Assembly (NCBI GenBank): GCA_041476285.1
Contig: JBGOTD010000055.1
Coordinates: 1 to 5,002, forward strand
Reading direction: 5' to 3'
Length of the DNA stretch: 5,002 nucleotides
Origin: UBA12276 sp041476285
GTDB taxonomy: Archaea; Micrarchaeota; Micrarchaeia; Micrarchaeales; Micrarchaeaceae
Part shown: positions 1-5,002 of the stretch, one piece after another
Layout: each line of letters begins with the position of its first letter
Numbering within the stretch: the first letter of the stretch is position 1
The notes under the pieces: generated by a model
Databases searched by the model: none
What the model was told of the DNA's origin: nothing
The model's input: only the letters and a program-made list of their open reading frames with translations
Position numbers and translations under genes: made by a program

Positions 1-10
1 ATCAGATTTT

Positions 11-20
11 TCTATAAAGG
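11..20 (+). promoter_or_regulatory. Possible TATA element for the eS26 gene
   Basis: The sequence TCTATAAAGG follows a T-run and is the best TATA-like match in the 67 bases before the eS26 start. If used, it would put transcription start near base 40 and leave a leader of about 25-30 bases holding the GGTG ribosome-binding site. The region is AT-rich and the window edge is close, so this is only a weak candidate. An upstream gene in the same operon is also possible. Confidence 0.3.
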
Positions 21-57
21 ATTATTAATCTTCTTGTGTACTAAATTAGATTATAAT

Positions 58-61
58 GGTG
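58..61 (+). promoter_or_regulatory. Ribosome-binding site (GGTG) of the eS26 gene
   Basis: GGTG lies six bases before the GTG at 68 and matches the archaeal anti-Shine-Dalgarno core (GGTGA). It decides the start: the overlapping frame beginning at TTG 34 has no such site and does not encode a recognisable protein. Confidence 0.55.
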
Positions 62-67
62 TTATAA

Positions 68-301
68 GTGAGAGGAAAAGATACGTCAGTAAATTGCGAG
101 TCATGCGGCAGAAAGGTACCCCACAACAAGGCAATAATATACGAAAGGGGAATAAGTTTCAGCACCGAAACAAGGACAGCACAGGATGTACGATTCTTCG
201 AAAGAAGAAAAACATATTATTGCATAAGCTGCGCCAAACATAGGGGTATATTCGAAAAGCTAAAGAGACAGGCAATAGAAAGGTCAAAGAGAGAACTGTA
301 A
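68..301 (+). CDS. rps26e: Small ribosomal subunit protein eS26 (S26e)
   Basis: A 77-residue basic protein that should be a component of the 30S subunit, near the mRNA exit side by analogy with eukaryotic eS26. Two zinc-ribbon knuckles are visible: CESC (residues 10-13), followed directly by GRKVPHNKAI, and CISC (52-55), followed by AKHRGI. The pattern C-x2-C-GR-x-VP-x2-KAI ... YYC-x-SCA-x-H-x-GI is the eS26 signature. The C-terminus (63-77) is Lys/Arg-rich. The GTG start at 68 is chosen because a GGTG ribosome-binding site lies six bases upstream and the zinc ribbon then begins at residue 10. It lacks the long basic N-terminal tail seen in some archaeal homologues. The next gene begins one base after its stop, so the two are probably cotranscribed. 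Family assignment is from motif recognition, with high confidence. Confidence 0.9.
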   Translation: MRGKDTSVNCESCGRKVPHNKAIIYERGISFSTETRTAQDVRFFERRKTYYCISCAKHRGIFEKLKRQAIERSKREL

Positions 302-311
302 GGTGAGAGGT
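302..311 (+). promoter_or_regulatory. Shine-Dalgarno-like GGTGAGAGGT bearing on the start choice
   Basis: GGTGAGAGGT directly follows the eS26 stop codon. It overlaps the GTG at 303 but ends six bases before an in-frame TTG at 318. This makes TTG 318 a serious alternative start for the zinc-finger membrane protein. No comparably good site precedes GTG 303. Confidence 0.4.
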
Positions 312-1304
312 AGTTTATTGCCATTTGATCCTGACAGGCGTTCTGTTTCAAATTCCAAAAAGCGGAAGAAAGAAAACGCTAAGAAAAAGGCAAAAAAGAA
401 GCCAACAAGAGAACCCGAATTACCAAAAAGCAAGAAAATAGCCCAGCTAGGGAAATTTCAGCCCCCAAAAACCGCAGAACCCATGATTATATCTGAGCCA
501 AAGGCTTCCGTAAGCGACGAGAAAGTGCAGGAACCCGAGCAATTGCTTAAGAGCAGTGAAGAGACCAGCATTTATGCGACTCAAAAACCTACACAAGAGG
601 ATACCCAAACTACCGAGGAGCAAGCAAAAGCACCCGATGAAGCCGAAATATCTGCAACTAAGCTAAGCAGGGAAAAGGCAAGAGGCCATACGTGTGTCTG
701 GCATCCCTGGCGCGAGGCCTACGCAATATGCGAATATTGCCACAGGCCGTTCTGTTACGAGGATACTGCCGAATTTAACAAAAAATATTACTGCATAGAG
801 GACATGGACAACATATCGTCATCATACGAGAAGAAACTGACCGCAACTGAGCACAACCTGACAACGCTTGCCGGCATATTGCTCATTGTCTCATTTTTCA
901 TATTCCTATATTCTGCTTACAATCAGGTTTATTCCGCTCTGAACCTAGTCTACAGCGATGGTTTATTCAATATCAATCAAATAGGCAACGGCTACATCTT
1001 TGCACTTGCGGAAGGTATCATAGTTCTTTTAGGCTTTATTGGGGCGATGCTGCTGTTCGCCCAGTCAAGAAGAGGATTTTATATAGCAGCATTTTCATGC
1101 ATTTCCGCCTTAGTGGTATTTAGTTATCAATTTATACAGACAAGAATGCCCTATCTTGCCATCATAGACGCAATCGCATTTATCTCGTTAATCGCGCTTA
1201 TTTACTCAAAAGCCGCAGGCCTGACCAGCGATCACAGGCTCAGGTCAGAAACAAGCATATCAAAAAGCAACGTCTCAAAGTGGCCAAAGGCAGGAGAATT
1301 CTGA
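303..1304 (+). CDS. B-box-like zinc finger protein with four membrane spans
   Basis: I do not recognise a named family for this 333-residue protein. Visible parts in order are: a very basic stretch (about 18-45, many Lys); a low-complexity hydrophilic linker rich in Glu, Gln, Thr, Pro and Lys (about 50-125), probably disordered; a compact zinc-finger-like module (131-167) with C131-x2-H134-P, C143-x2-C146, C151-x2-D154 and C164-x2-D167; then four hydrophobic segments at about 188-207, 229-253, 258-278 and 283-302; and a short polar tail. The ligand spacing resembles prokaryotic B-box-type zinc fingers that precede membrane domains, with Asp at two positions where Cys or His is usual. The start is uncertain: GTG 303 lies one base after the eS26 stop, whereas TTG 318 (giving a protein five residues shorter) has GGTGAGAGGT as a well-spaced ribosome-binding site. 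The role is unknown. Linkage to eS26 and the basic soluble part allow, but do not show, an RNA or ribosome contact at the membrane. Confidence 0.8.
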   Translation: MRGSLLPFDPDRRSVSNSKKRKKENAKKKAKKKPTREPELPKSKKIAQLGKFQPPKTAEPMIISEPKASVSDEKVQEPEQLLKSSEETSIYATQKPTQEDTQTTEEQAKAPDEAEISATKLSREKARGHTCVWHPWREAYAICEYCHRPFCYEDTAEFNKKYYCIEDMDNISSSYEKKLTATEHNLTTLAGILLIVSFFIFLYSAYNQVYSALNLVYSDGLFNINQIGNGYIFALAEGIIVLLGFIGAMLLFAQSRRGFYIAAFSCISALVVFSYQFIQTRMPYLAIIDAIAFISLIALIYSKAAGLTSDHRLRSETSISKSNVSKWPKAGEF

Positions 1305-1305
1305 A

Positions 1306-2556
1306 TCAAATCTTTATTACTTCCTCAATTTTTGGCGCGTATGCGTCGTAACCCTCCAGCTTCAGGTTCTCTGCCATCGCCATTGCGTTGTCCCTGTCGC
1401 CATGAACGCATATTATCTTGCTTGGGTTGCTCTTTCTTGCATAATCATATAACTCGTGCATCCCTGCATGTGCGGACATGTCGTGGTAAGAAACAGGTGC
1501 GTCAATTTTTATGGCCTTATTATTTATCATTATCGCGCCTTTATCCATAAGCATGCGCCCGTTGCTGCCCTCAACCTGGTATCCTGTAAGTAATATTTGC
1601 GAGTTGCTTCGCAGTCTCGTTATGTAGTCAAGGACAGGCCCCCCGGTTAGCATTCCAGCAGTTGTTATTATTATTGCTGGCGAATTCAGCGCCTCTCCAC
1701 GATCATATTTGTCCTTTATGATCATCGCCTCCTCAAAGGCCTTTGCGAGCAGGTCAGCATTGCTTATGAAATTCCTGTGTTTTAGGACGATGGACGTCGC
1801 AGTCCTTGCCATACCGTCCAGATATGTGTATTGTGTAAGATTATTTTTATGAAGCAGCGCAAGCACCTCCTGGCTTCTGCCTACTGCAAAAACCGGCAGC
1901 AGTACCGTTCCCTTGTTGTCAAGGGTCTCCCTTATTTTTTCTACGAACTCCTTGACGAGTTTCTCCTTTTCGGGATGCTCCCTTTTCGCATATGTCGACT
2001 CTGTTATAAGAACGTCCCCCTCAACTATTTCGGCGCCCTTGTGAAGGAATTGCGGCATTAGTTTATAATCCCCTGTGTAAACTATCCTTCTGTTTTCTTT
2101 CGCATTTTTTCTTTCAATCAGAGTTATCGCGCTTCCGCATATGTGCCCTGCATCAAAAAACTCTATCTCAAAATTTCCAATATTTGTACGTGAATGGTAA
2201 TCGATGCTGGTATATCTCTGCATGAAACTGGAAATCTGCCTTTTATGGAACTTTTGACTCATGTGCTCCTTTTTTGCTATGTTAAGCGAATCCTTTAGCA
2301 ACAGTTCTGAAAGCCTGAGAGTGGGTTCCGTACCGAATGTGGGTATGAGCATCTCGTTGTACAGCACCGGCGCCGCTCCGCTGTGGTCAAGATGAGCATG
2401 GCTGAGCACAAGTGCATCTATATTAGGCACAGCGACGGGGTACTCTACCTTGTGGTTCAGCTTCACTCCGTAATCCAGCATGATGGTGCCCTCGTCCCTG
2501 AGTAGTATCGAGGATCTTCCCACCTCTTGAGCCCCACCAAGAAATTTCAATTGCAT
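1306..2556 (-). CDS. Beta-CASP metallo-beta-lactamase ribonuclease, archaeal CPSF2-like
   Basis: A 416-residue metal-dependent RNase of the CPSF73/beta-CASP family, expected to act on mRNA (3'-end processing or decay) in the cytoplasm. Metallo-beta-lactamase motifs are complete: D28 (LDYG), H53-A-H55-L-D57-H58, H138 (DAGHICGS) and D163 (YTGDYK). The beta-CASP motifs follow: E186 (TESTYA, motif A), H363 (SAHAG, motif B) and H385 (VHGD, motif C). PVFAVGRSQE (221-230) and TGYQVEG (324-330) are further CPSF-like landmarks. There is no N-terminal KH region, so it fits the KH-less archaeal CPSF2 type of about 420 residues rather than the KH-containing aCPSF1. Motif B has Gly365 where Asp is usual (SAHAD). 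The ATG at 2554-2556 starts right at the first beta strand (MQLKFLGGAQEVGRS). The gene ends one base from the convergent membrane-protein gene. All catalytic residues are present, so it is probably active. An aRNase J assignment is less likely from the motifs. Confidence 0.92.
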   Translation of the reverse strand: MQLKFLGGAQEVGRSSILLRDEGTIMLDYGVKLNHKVEYPVAVPNIDALVLSHAHLDHSGAAPVLYNEMLIPTFGTEPTLRLSELLLKDSLNIAKKEHMSQKFHKRQISSFMQRYTSIDYHSRTNIGNFEIEFFDAGHICGSAITLIERKNAKENRRIVYTGDYKLMPQFLHKGAEIVEGDVLITESTYAKREHPEKEKLVKEFVEKIRETLDNKGTVLLPVFAVGRSQEVLALLHKNNLTQYTYLDGMARTATSIVLKHRNFISNADLLAKAFEEAMIIKDKYDRGEALNSPAIIITTAGMLTGGPVLDYITRLRSNSQILLTGYQVEGSNGRMLMDKGAIMINNKAIKIDAPVSYHDMSAHAGMHELYDYARKSNPSKIICVHGDRDNAMAMAENLKLEGYDAYAPKIEEVIKI

Positions 2557-2610
2557 TTAAGCACTTTTAAAAAGCTAGAATGAATTAAATCAAAACAACA
2601 CTTTAATACT

Positions 2611-2621
2611 TTGTATATAAA
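2611..2621 (-). promoter_or_regulatory. Probable TATA box of the beta-CASP nuclease gene
   Basis: Read on the minus strand this is TTTTATATACAA, a strong archaeal TATA-like sequence within an AT-rich spacer. Starting about 25 bases downstream, transcription would begin near 2590, leaving a leader of roughly 30-35 bases before the ATG at 2556. No strong ribosome-binding site is seen in that leader; AAGTG about 6-10 bases before the start is the only weak match. Confidence 0.5.
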
Positions 2622-2641
2622 ACAAAAATCCATCACACAAG

Positions 2642-2652
2642 CTTAATAAATA
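2642..2652 (+). promoter_or_regulatory. Probable TATA box of the winged-helix/ACD gene cluster
   Basis: CTTAATAAATA lies about 35-44 bases before the ATG at 2686. With the usual spacing, transcription would start near 2672-2675, giving a short leader of about 12 bases that contains the GGTG ribosome-binding site. It would serve the winged-helix gene and, since the following genes are spaced by 3 and -4 bases, probably both acetyl-CoA synthetase subunit genes. Confidence 0.5.
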
Positions 2653-2676
2653 CATTTCCATATCATACTAAATATT

Positions 2677-2680
2677 GGTG
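2677..2680 (+). promoter_or_regulatory. Ribosome-binding site (GGTG) of the winged-helix gene
   Basis: GGTG lies five bases before the ATG at 2686. It has the same core as the site in front of eS26 and supports this ATG as the true start. Confidence 0.5.
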
Positions 2681-2685
2681 CATTC

Positions 2686-3408
2686 ATGTTGGACAGCATA
2701 AATTTTGTTGATTTAGTGGCATTGATGCGGATAACTCCAGAGGCTACGGTGGAAAGATTCGGTGGCCTCATAAATTCATCCTTCTTCGACGCATCTAACA
2801 TACTTGGTACGCTTAAGCAGAAGGGACTTGTAGATTTTGTTACGCAGTTTCCTACCCAAAGCGCGATAAGTGTGACAGAGCAGGGAAAGCAGCTGATAGC
2901 CGAAGTTCAGCAAAAGGCCACTACGCCTTTTGACAAGCTGGACATGGAGATACTTGTAAAGATATCTAACGGGAAGAAGACACTTCCTGACATAACCTCT
3001 GAAGTCAATGTCACTACCAAAGACCTTGCAACCCATTTGTATAAACTGTCCGTGCAACAGTTTCTTTCCTACGAGCTAAGAAACGGCAACATGAACCTAA
3101 CGCTTACTGAAAAGGGGTTCCTTAGTGTCAGAGAGGGCAAGCCAAGTGCTGTCATGCAGGCACAAGAACAACCGCAAGCAACACAGAGTGCCAGTGAACA
3201 ACTGGGTGCTGACCTGCTTGCAGAAAAAACAGACACCCTGCTCGAACAGCCGTCTATTCAACAGCCCGTTCCTAAAACGGACGAGGAGCTTAAGATGCTG
3301 GAGGCAAAAATACTGAAAGAAAAGAAGAACGACAGGTTAATTCTTGTAGCAATAATAATCGTAATTGCCGCAATTGTATTTTACCTTTACATCATAGGTG
3401 CCATTTGA
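2686..3408 (+). CDS. Tandem winged-helix protein with C-terminal membrane anchor
   Basis: A 240-residue protein with no named family that I recognise. It reads as two successive winged-helix-like units. Unit 1 is about 6-75, with a helix-turn-helix near 33-48 (FDASNILGTLKQKGLV) and a wing ending ISVTEQGKQL. Unit 2 is about 84-148, with a matching helix near 108-127 and a wing ending LTLTEKGFLS. The similar endings (x-T-E-x-G) suggest an internal duplication. A Gln/Ala/Pro-rich linker (about 150-197) follows, then a charged helix (198-215) and one strongly hydrophobic segment (about 217-238, LILVAIIIVIAAIVFYLYII) close to the C-terminus. The expected topology is a tail-anchored protein with the DNA-binding-like part in the cytoplasm. 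It is the first gene of a cluster with the acetyl-CoA synthetase subunits, three bases upstream of beta. A membrane-tethered regulator is plausible, but winged helices can also bind protein or RNA, and no target site is evident. Confidence 0.75.
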   Translation: MLDSINFVDLVALMRITPEATVERFGGLINSSFFDASNILGTLKQKGLVDFVTQFPTQSAISVTEQGKQLIAEVQQKATTPFDKLDMEILVKISNGKKTLPDITSEVNVTTKDLATHLYKLSVQQFLSYELRNGNMNLTLTEKGFLSVREGKPSAVMQAQEQPQATQSASEQLGADLLAEKTDTLLEQPSIQQPVPKTDEELKMLEAKILKEKKNDRLILVAIIIVIAAIVFYLYIIGAI

Positions 3409-3411
3409 TCG

Positions 3412-4041
3412 GTGCAAAGTGAACTCATGGAGCTAATGGACTACGAAAAGGCTCACACATTACTTGCAAGGTATAAAATAAGGAGTGCAGAAAGCAGATA
3501 TGTAAAAAGTGCAAATGATGCAGTCTCTTTCTCCAAAGGGAAAGGCATAGTCCTGAAAGTCATATCCCAAAAGGCACTGCACAAGTCGAAAAACAAACTT
3601 GTCGCACTAAATCTAATATCGGCAAAGGAGATTGAAGAAAATTACAACCAACTGAGAAAAAGGGCCGAGAAGTTCAAGCCGTACAAGATAATCGCGCAAA
3701 AAATGGTAAATGACGGGCTTGAAATAATAATAGGAGGCAAGACCGACCAGCAGTTCGGCAAGATGTTGCTTTTAGGGCTCGGCGGCATCTATGTTGAGAC
3801 ATTCAAGGACTTTTCACTTAGGACATGTCCCATAACAAGATACGACGCGGAATCGATGCTGAAGCAACTGAAATCAAGGCCGATAATAGCCCCCAATCCT
3901 GAAATTTCAAAGAAATTGGTTGACCTGCTATTAAAAGTATCAAGCATGTTCGAAAGCAGCAACATAACGGAGTTGGATCTGAATCCGATAATATTACACG
4001 ACAATACATACGATGCAGTTGACTTAAGAATTATAAAATGA
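3412..4041 (+). CDS. acdB: ADP-forming acetyl-CoA synthetase, beta (ATP-grasp) subunit
   Basis: A 209-residue ATP-grasp subunit that, with alpha, catalyses acyl-CoA + ADP + Pi to acid + CoA + ATP in the cytoplasm. Family landmarks are: a conserved Lys in IVLKVIS (K49); LHKS with the candidate phosphorylated His H57; QKMVNDGLEIIIGGKTDQQFG; LGLGGIYVE (121-129, E129 a likely metal ligand); SLRTCPITRYDAE; and ELDLNPI (187-193). Known beta subunits are about 230 residues, so this one is short: it lacks the usual N-terminal helix, and the segment before the last helices (RPIIAPNP, 155-162) is trimmed. After HKS, the usual D-x-GGV is replaced by KNKLV, which is odd for the family. The start is uncertain: GTG 3412 lies three bases after the previous stop, but ATG 3427, preceded by AGTGA, would remove five residues and fit the family start equally well. 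Alpha overlaps its stop codon, so translation is probably coupled. Confidence 0.88.
   Translation: MQSELMELMDYEKAHTLLARYKIRSAESRYVKSANDAVSFSKGKGIVLKVISQKALHKSKNKLVALNLISAKEIEENYNQLRKRAEKFKPYKIIAQKMVNDGLEIIIGGKTDQQFGKMLLLGLGGIYVETFKDFSLRTCPITRYDAESMLKQLKSRPIIAPNPEISKKLVDLLLKVSSMFESSNITELDLNPIILHDNTYDAVDLRIIK
4038..4041 (+). other. ATGA stop/start overlap between beta and alpha subunit genes
   Basis: The alpha ATG (4038-4040) shares bases with the beta TGA (4039-4041). The 20 bases before it (CTTAAGAATTATAAA and neighbours) hold no purine-rich binding site, so initiation probably depends on ribosomes finishing beta. This would keep the two subunits in equal amounts. Confidence 0.7.
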
Positions 4042-5002
4042 TCAAAATGAAGGACAAAAAAGTAAAATACGCAAATCTTGAAGGCATAATGCACCCAAAA
4101 TCAGTTGCAATAATAGGTGCGTCTGAAAATCCGGAAAAGGTAGGCCATGTGATAATGCAGAATTACATAGAAGTAGGATATCCTGGCAAGATATATCCAA
4201 TAAACATAAACACAACAGGGACAATAATAGGCCACAAGGCATACAAAAGCGTTCTTGATATAGGTGCAGAGGTGGACTTGGCAGTCATAGCGACACCGGC
4301 TCAAACGGTGCCGCAGATTCTGAACGAATGCGGAAAGGTTCATGTGAAAGGAGCAGTAGTCATAAGCGGGGGATTTGCAGAGATAGGAAACATCAAACTT
4401 CAGGAGGAACTTGTAAAAGTGGCAAACAAATACTCGATTCCTGTAATAGGACCAAACTGCCTTGGGATTATGGACCCTCGATCAAGAATAGATACGCTTT
4501 TCCTTCCTACATTCAAGCTTGACAGGCCAAAAATAGGCGGTGTCAGCTTTGCCGCACAAAGCGGTGCTGTTGGAAGTGCAATACTCGACCTAATAAACAG
4601 TGAAGGGTTCGGACTGGCAAGATTCATTTCTTATGGCAACGCAGCAGTAGTTGACGAGACGGATATACTCAATTACCTTATGAACGACAAGGATACAAAA
4701 GTTATCGTGCTTTACATAGAAGGTGTAAAGCGCGGCAGGGACTTTATCCAAACAGCACGGAAAGCAACCAAGCTGAAACCAGTAGTTGTGATAAAGGGTG
4801 GTGTAACAGAGGCAGGCGCACAGGCGGCACATTCACATACTGCCGTTCTTGCCGGAAGCCACGAAGCATACGAAGCAGTTTTCAGGCAATTTGGATTCTC
4901 AATAGCAACAGACATAAAGGACCTTTTGAACTATGCAAAGATATTCGATACCCAGCCGCTTGTAACAGGCAACAGAGTTGCAATAATAACGAACGGTGGT
5001 GG
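4038..5002 (+). CDS. acdA: ADP-forming acetyl-CoA synthetase, alpha subunit (3' end cut by window)
   Basis: An open frame of 321 codons runs to the window edge. Alpha binds CoA and carries the phospho-His that moves phosphate between acyl phosphate and the ATP-grasp subunit. Domains in order: a CoA-binding Rossmann domain (about 17-140) with SVAIIGASENPEKVG, GYPGKIYPIN, SGGFAEIG and GPNCLG; a succinyl-CoA-ligase-like domain (about 165-300) with AAQSGAVGSAI, ISYGNAAVVDETDIL and YIEGVKRGRDF; then the start of a third domain, NRVAIITNGGG, where the window stops. The catalytic His is H267 in AHSHTAVLAG; the family motif is usually SHTG, so Gly is replaced by Ala at 269. The ATG at 4038 overlaps the beta stop (ATGA) and has no evident ribosome-binding site, which fits translational coupling; an ATG at 4047 is an alternative. 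The beta-then-alpha order is the reverse of the alpha-beta order in single-chain fused versions. Family members are usually about 450-470 residues, so about 130-150 residues are missing beyond the edge. Confidence 0.93.
   Translation, partial: MIKMKDKKVKYANLEGIMHPKSVAIIGASENPEKVGHVIMQNYIEVGYPGKIYPININTTGTIIGHKAYKSVLDIGAEVDLAVIATPAQTVPQILNECGKVHVKGAVVISGGFAEIGNIKLQEELVKVANKYSIPVIGPNCLGIMDPRSRIDTLFLPTFKLDRPKIGGVSFAAQSGAVGSAILDLINSEGFGLARFISYGNAAVVDETDILNYLMNDKDTKVIVLYIEGVKRGRDFIQTARKATKLKPVVVIKGGVTEAGAQAAHSHTAVLAGSHEAYEAVFRQFGFSIATDIKDLLNYAKIFDTQPLVTGNRVAIITNGG

Larger units (their letters stand above)
2557..2685. promoter_or_regulatory. Divergent AT-rich promoter region between nuclease and ACD cluster
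   Basis: This 129-base spacer is the longest gene-free stretch in the window and separates two divergently transcribed units. It is strongly AT-rich and contains a TATA-like element for each direction about 20 bases apart (2611-2621 minus, 2642-2652 plus), so the two core promoters lie back to back. Regulation of one could affect the other. No clear inverted repeat or small open frame was seen in it. Confidence 0.6.

Noticed and set aside
34..243. Plus-strand open frame of 69 codons overlapping eS26, starting with TTG
   Set aside because: It is a frame-shifted shadow of the eS26 gene. It has no ribosome-binding site and no recognisable protein features, while the frame starting at 68 carries the zinc-ribbon signature.
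1326..1333. T-run after the membrane-protein stop as a possible archaeal terminator
   Set aside because: It is only five T in a row and lies inside the opposing coding sequence. It is too weak to call without transcript-end data.
1332..2061. Short plus-strand open frames opposite the nuclease gene
   Set aside because: They run antisense to catalytic motifs of the beta-CASP nuclease and show no independent coding evidence.
3154..3290. Gln-rich CAA/CAG repeats in the winged-helix gene as a possible nucleotide repeat
   Set aside because: The stretch is irregular and encodes an ordinary flexible Gln/Pro linker. There is no true tandem repeat unit.
3789..4094. Minus-strand open frame of 101 codons across the beta/alpha junction
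   Set aside because: It lies opposite well-conserved ACD coding sequence. Its product is low-complexity and rich in Phe, Ser and Cys, and no promoter or ribosome-binding site is seen.
4101..4915. Several minus-strand open frames opposite the alpha subunit gene
   Set aside because: The plus strand encodes a continuous, highly recognisable alpha subunit here. The Cys- and Leu-rich antisense products are typical shadows.

Overview
The window looks archaeal and is densely packed. It holds a zinc-ribbon ribosomal protein of the eS26 type, a beta-CASP mRNA-processing nuclease of the archaeal CPSF type, and an ADP-forming acetyl-CoA synthetase encoded as two separate subunits. It also has TATA-like promoter elements and GGTG-type ribosome-binding sites. 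From general knowledge, eS26 is found in TACK/Asgard and some DPANN archaea and is missing from most Euryarchaeota. Together with the small divergent proteins and the lineage-specific membrane proteins, this suggests a DPANN-type (for example Micrarchaeota-like) or TACK-type archaeon. That placement is inference, not proof.

Layout. (1) 68-1304, plus strand: the eS26 gene is followed after one base by a gene for a basic, low-complexity, B-box-like zinc-finger protein with four membrane spans. (2) 1306-2556, minus strand: a beta-CASP ribonuclease (aCPSF2-like) that converges on the membrane-protein gene with a single base between the two stop codons. (3) 2557-2685: a short AT-rich divergent promoter region with a plausible TATA element for each direction. 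(4) 2686-5002, plus strand: a tight cluster made of a tandem winged-helix protein with a C-terminal membrane anchor, the beta (ATP-grasp) subunit of ADP-forming acetyl-CoA synthetase, and the alpha subunit. Alpha overlaps beta by four bases (ATGA) and runs off the right edge.

How the genes fit together. The two ACD subunits form one enzyme that converts acyl-CoA, ADP and phosphate to acid, ATP and CoA, the energy-conserving last step of archaeal fermentation. The catalytic His of alpha (H267) and the candidate phospho-His of beta (H57) are both present, but the glycine-rich segment after the beta His is strongly altered. The winged-helix membrane protein lies three bases upstream of this pair and is probably in the same transcript, so it may sense or regulate this metabolism, although nothing in the sequence proves it. 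The left half is an information-processing neighbourhood (ribosome, RNA decay or 3'-end formation) with one uncharacterised zinc-finger membrane protein.

I see no tRNA, rRNA, CRISPR array, insertion sequence or integrase, and no gene-free stretch longer than about 130 bases. The two least explained genes are the zinc-finger/4-TM protein and the membrane-tethered tandem winged-helix protein.
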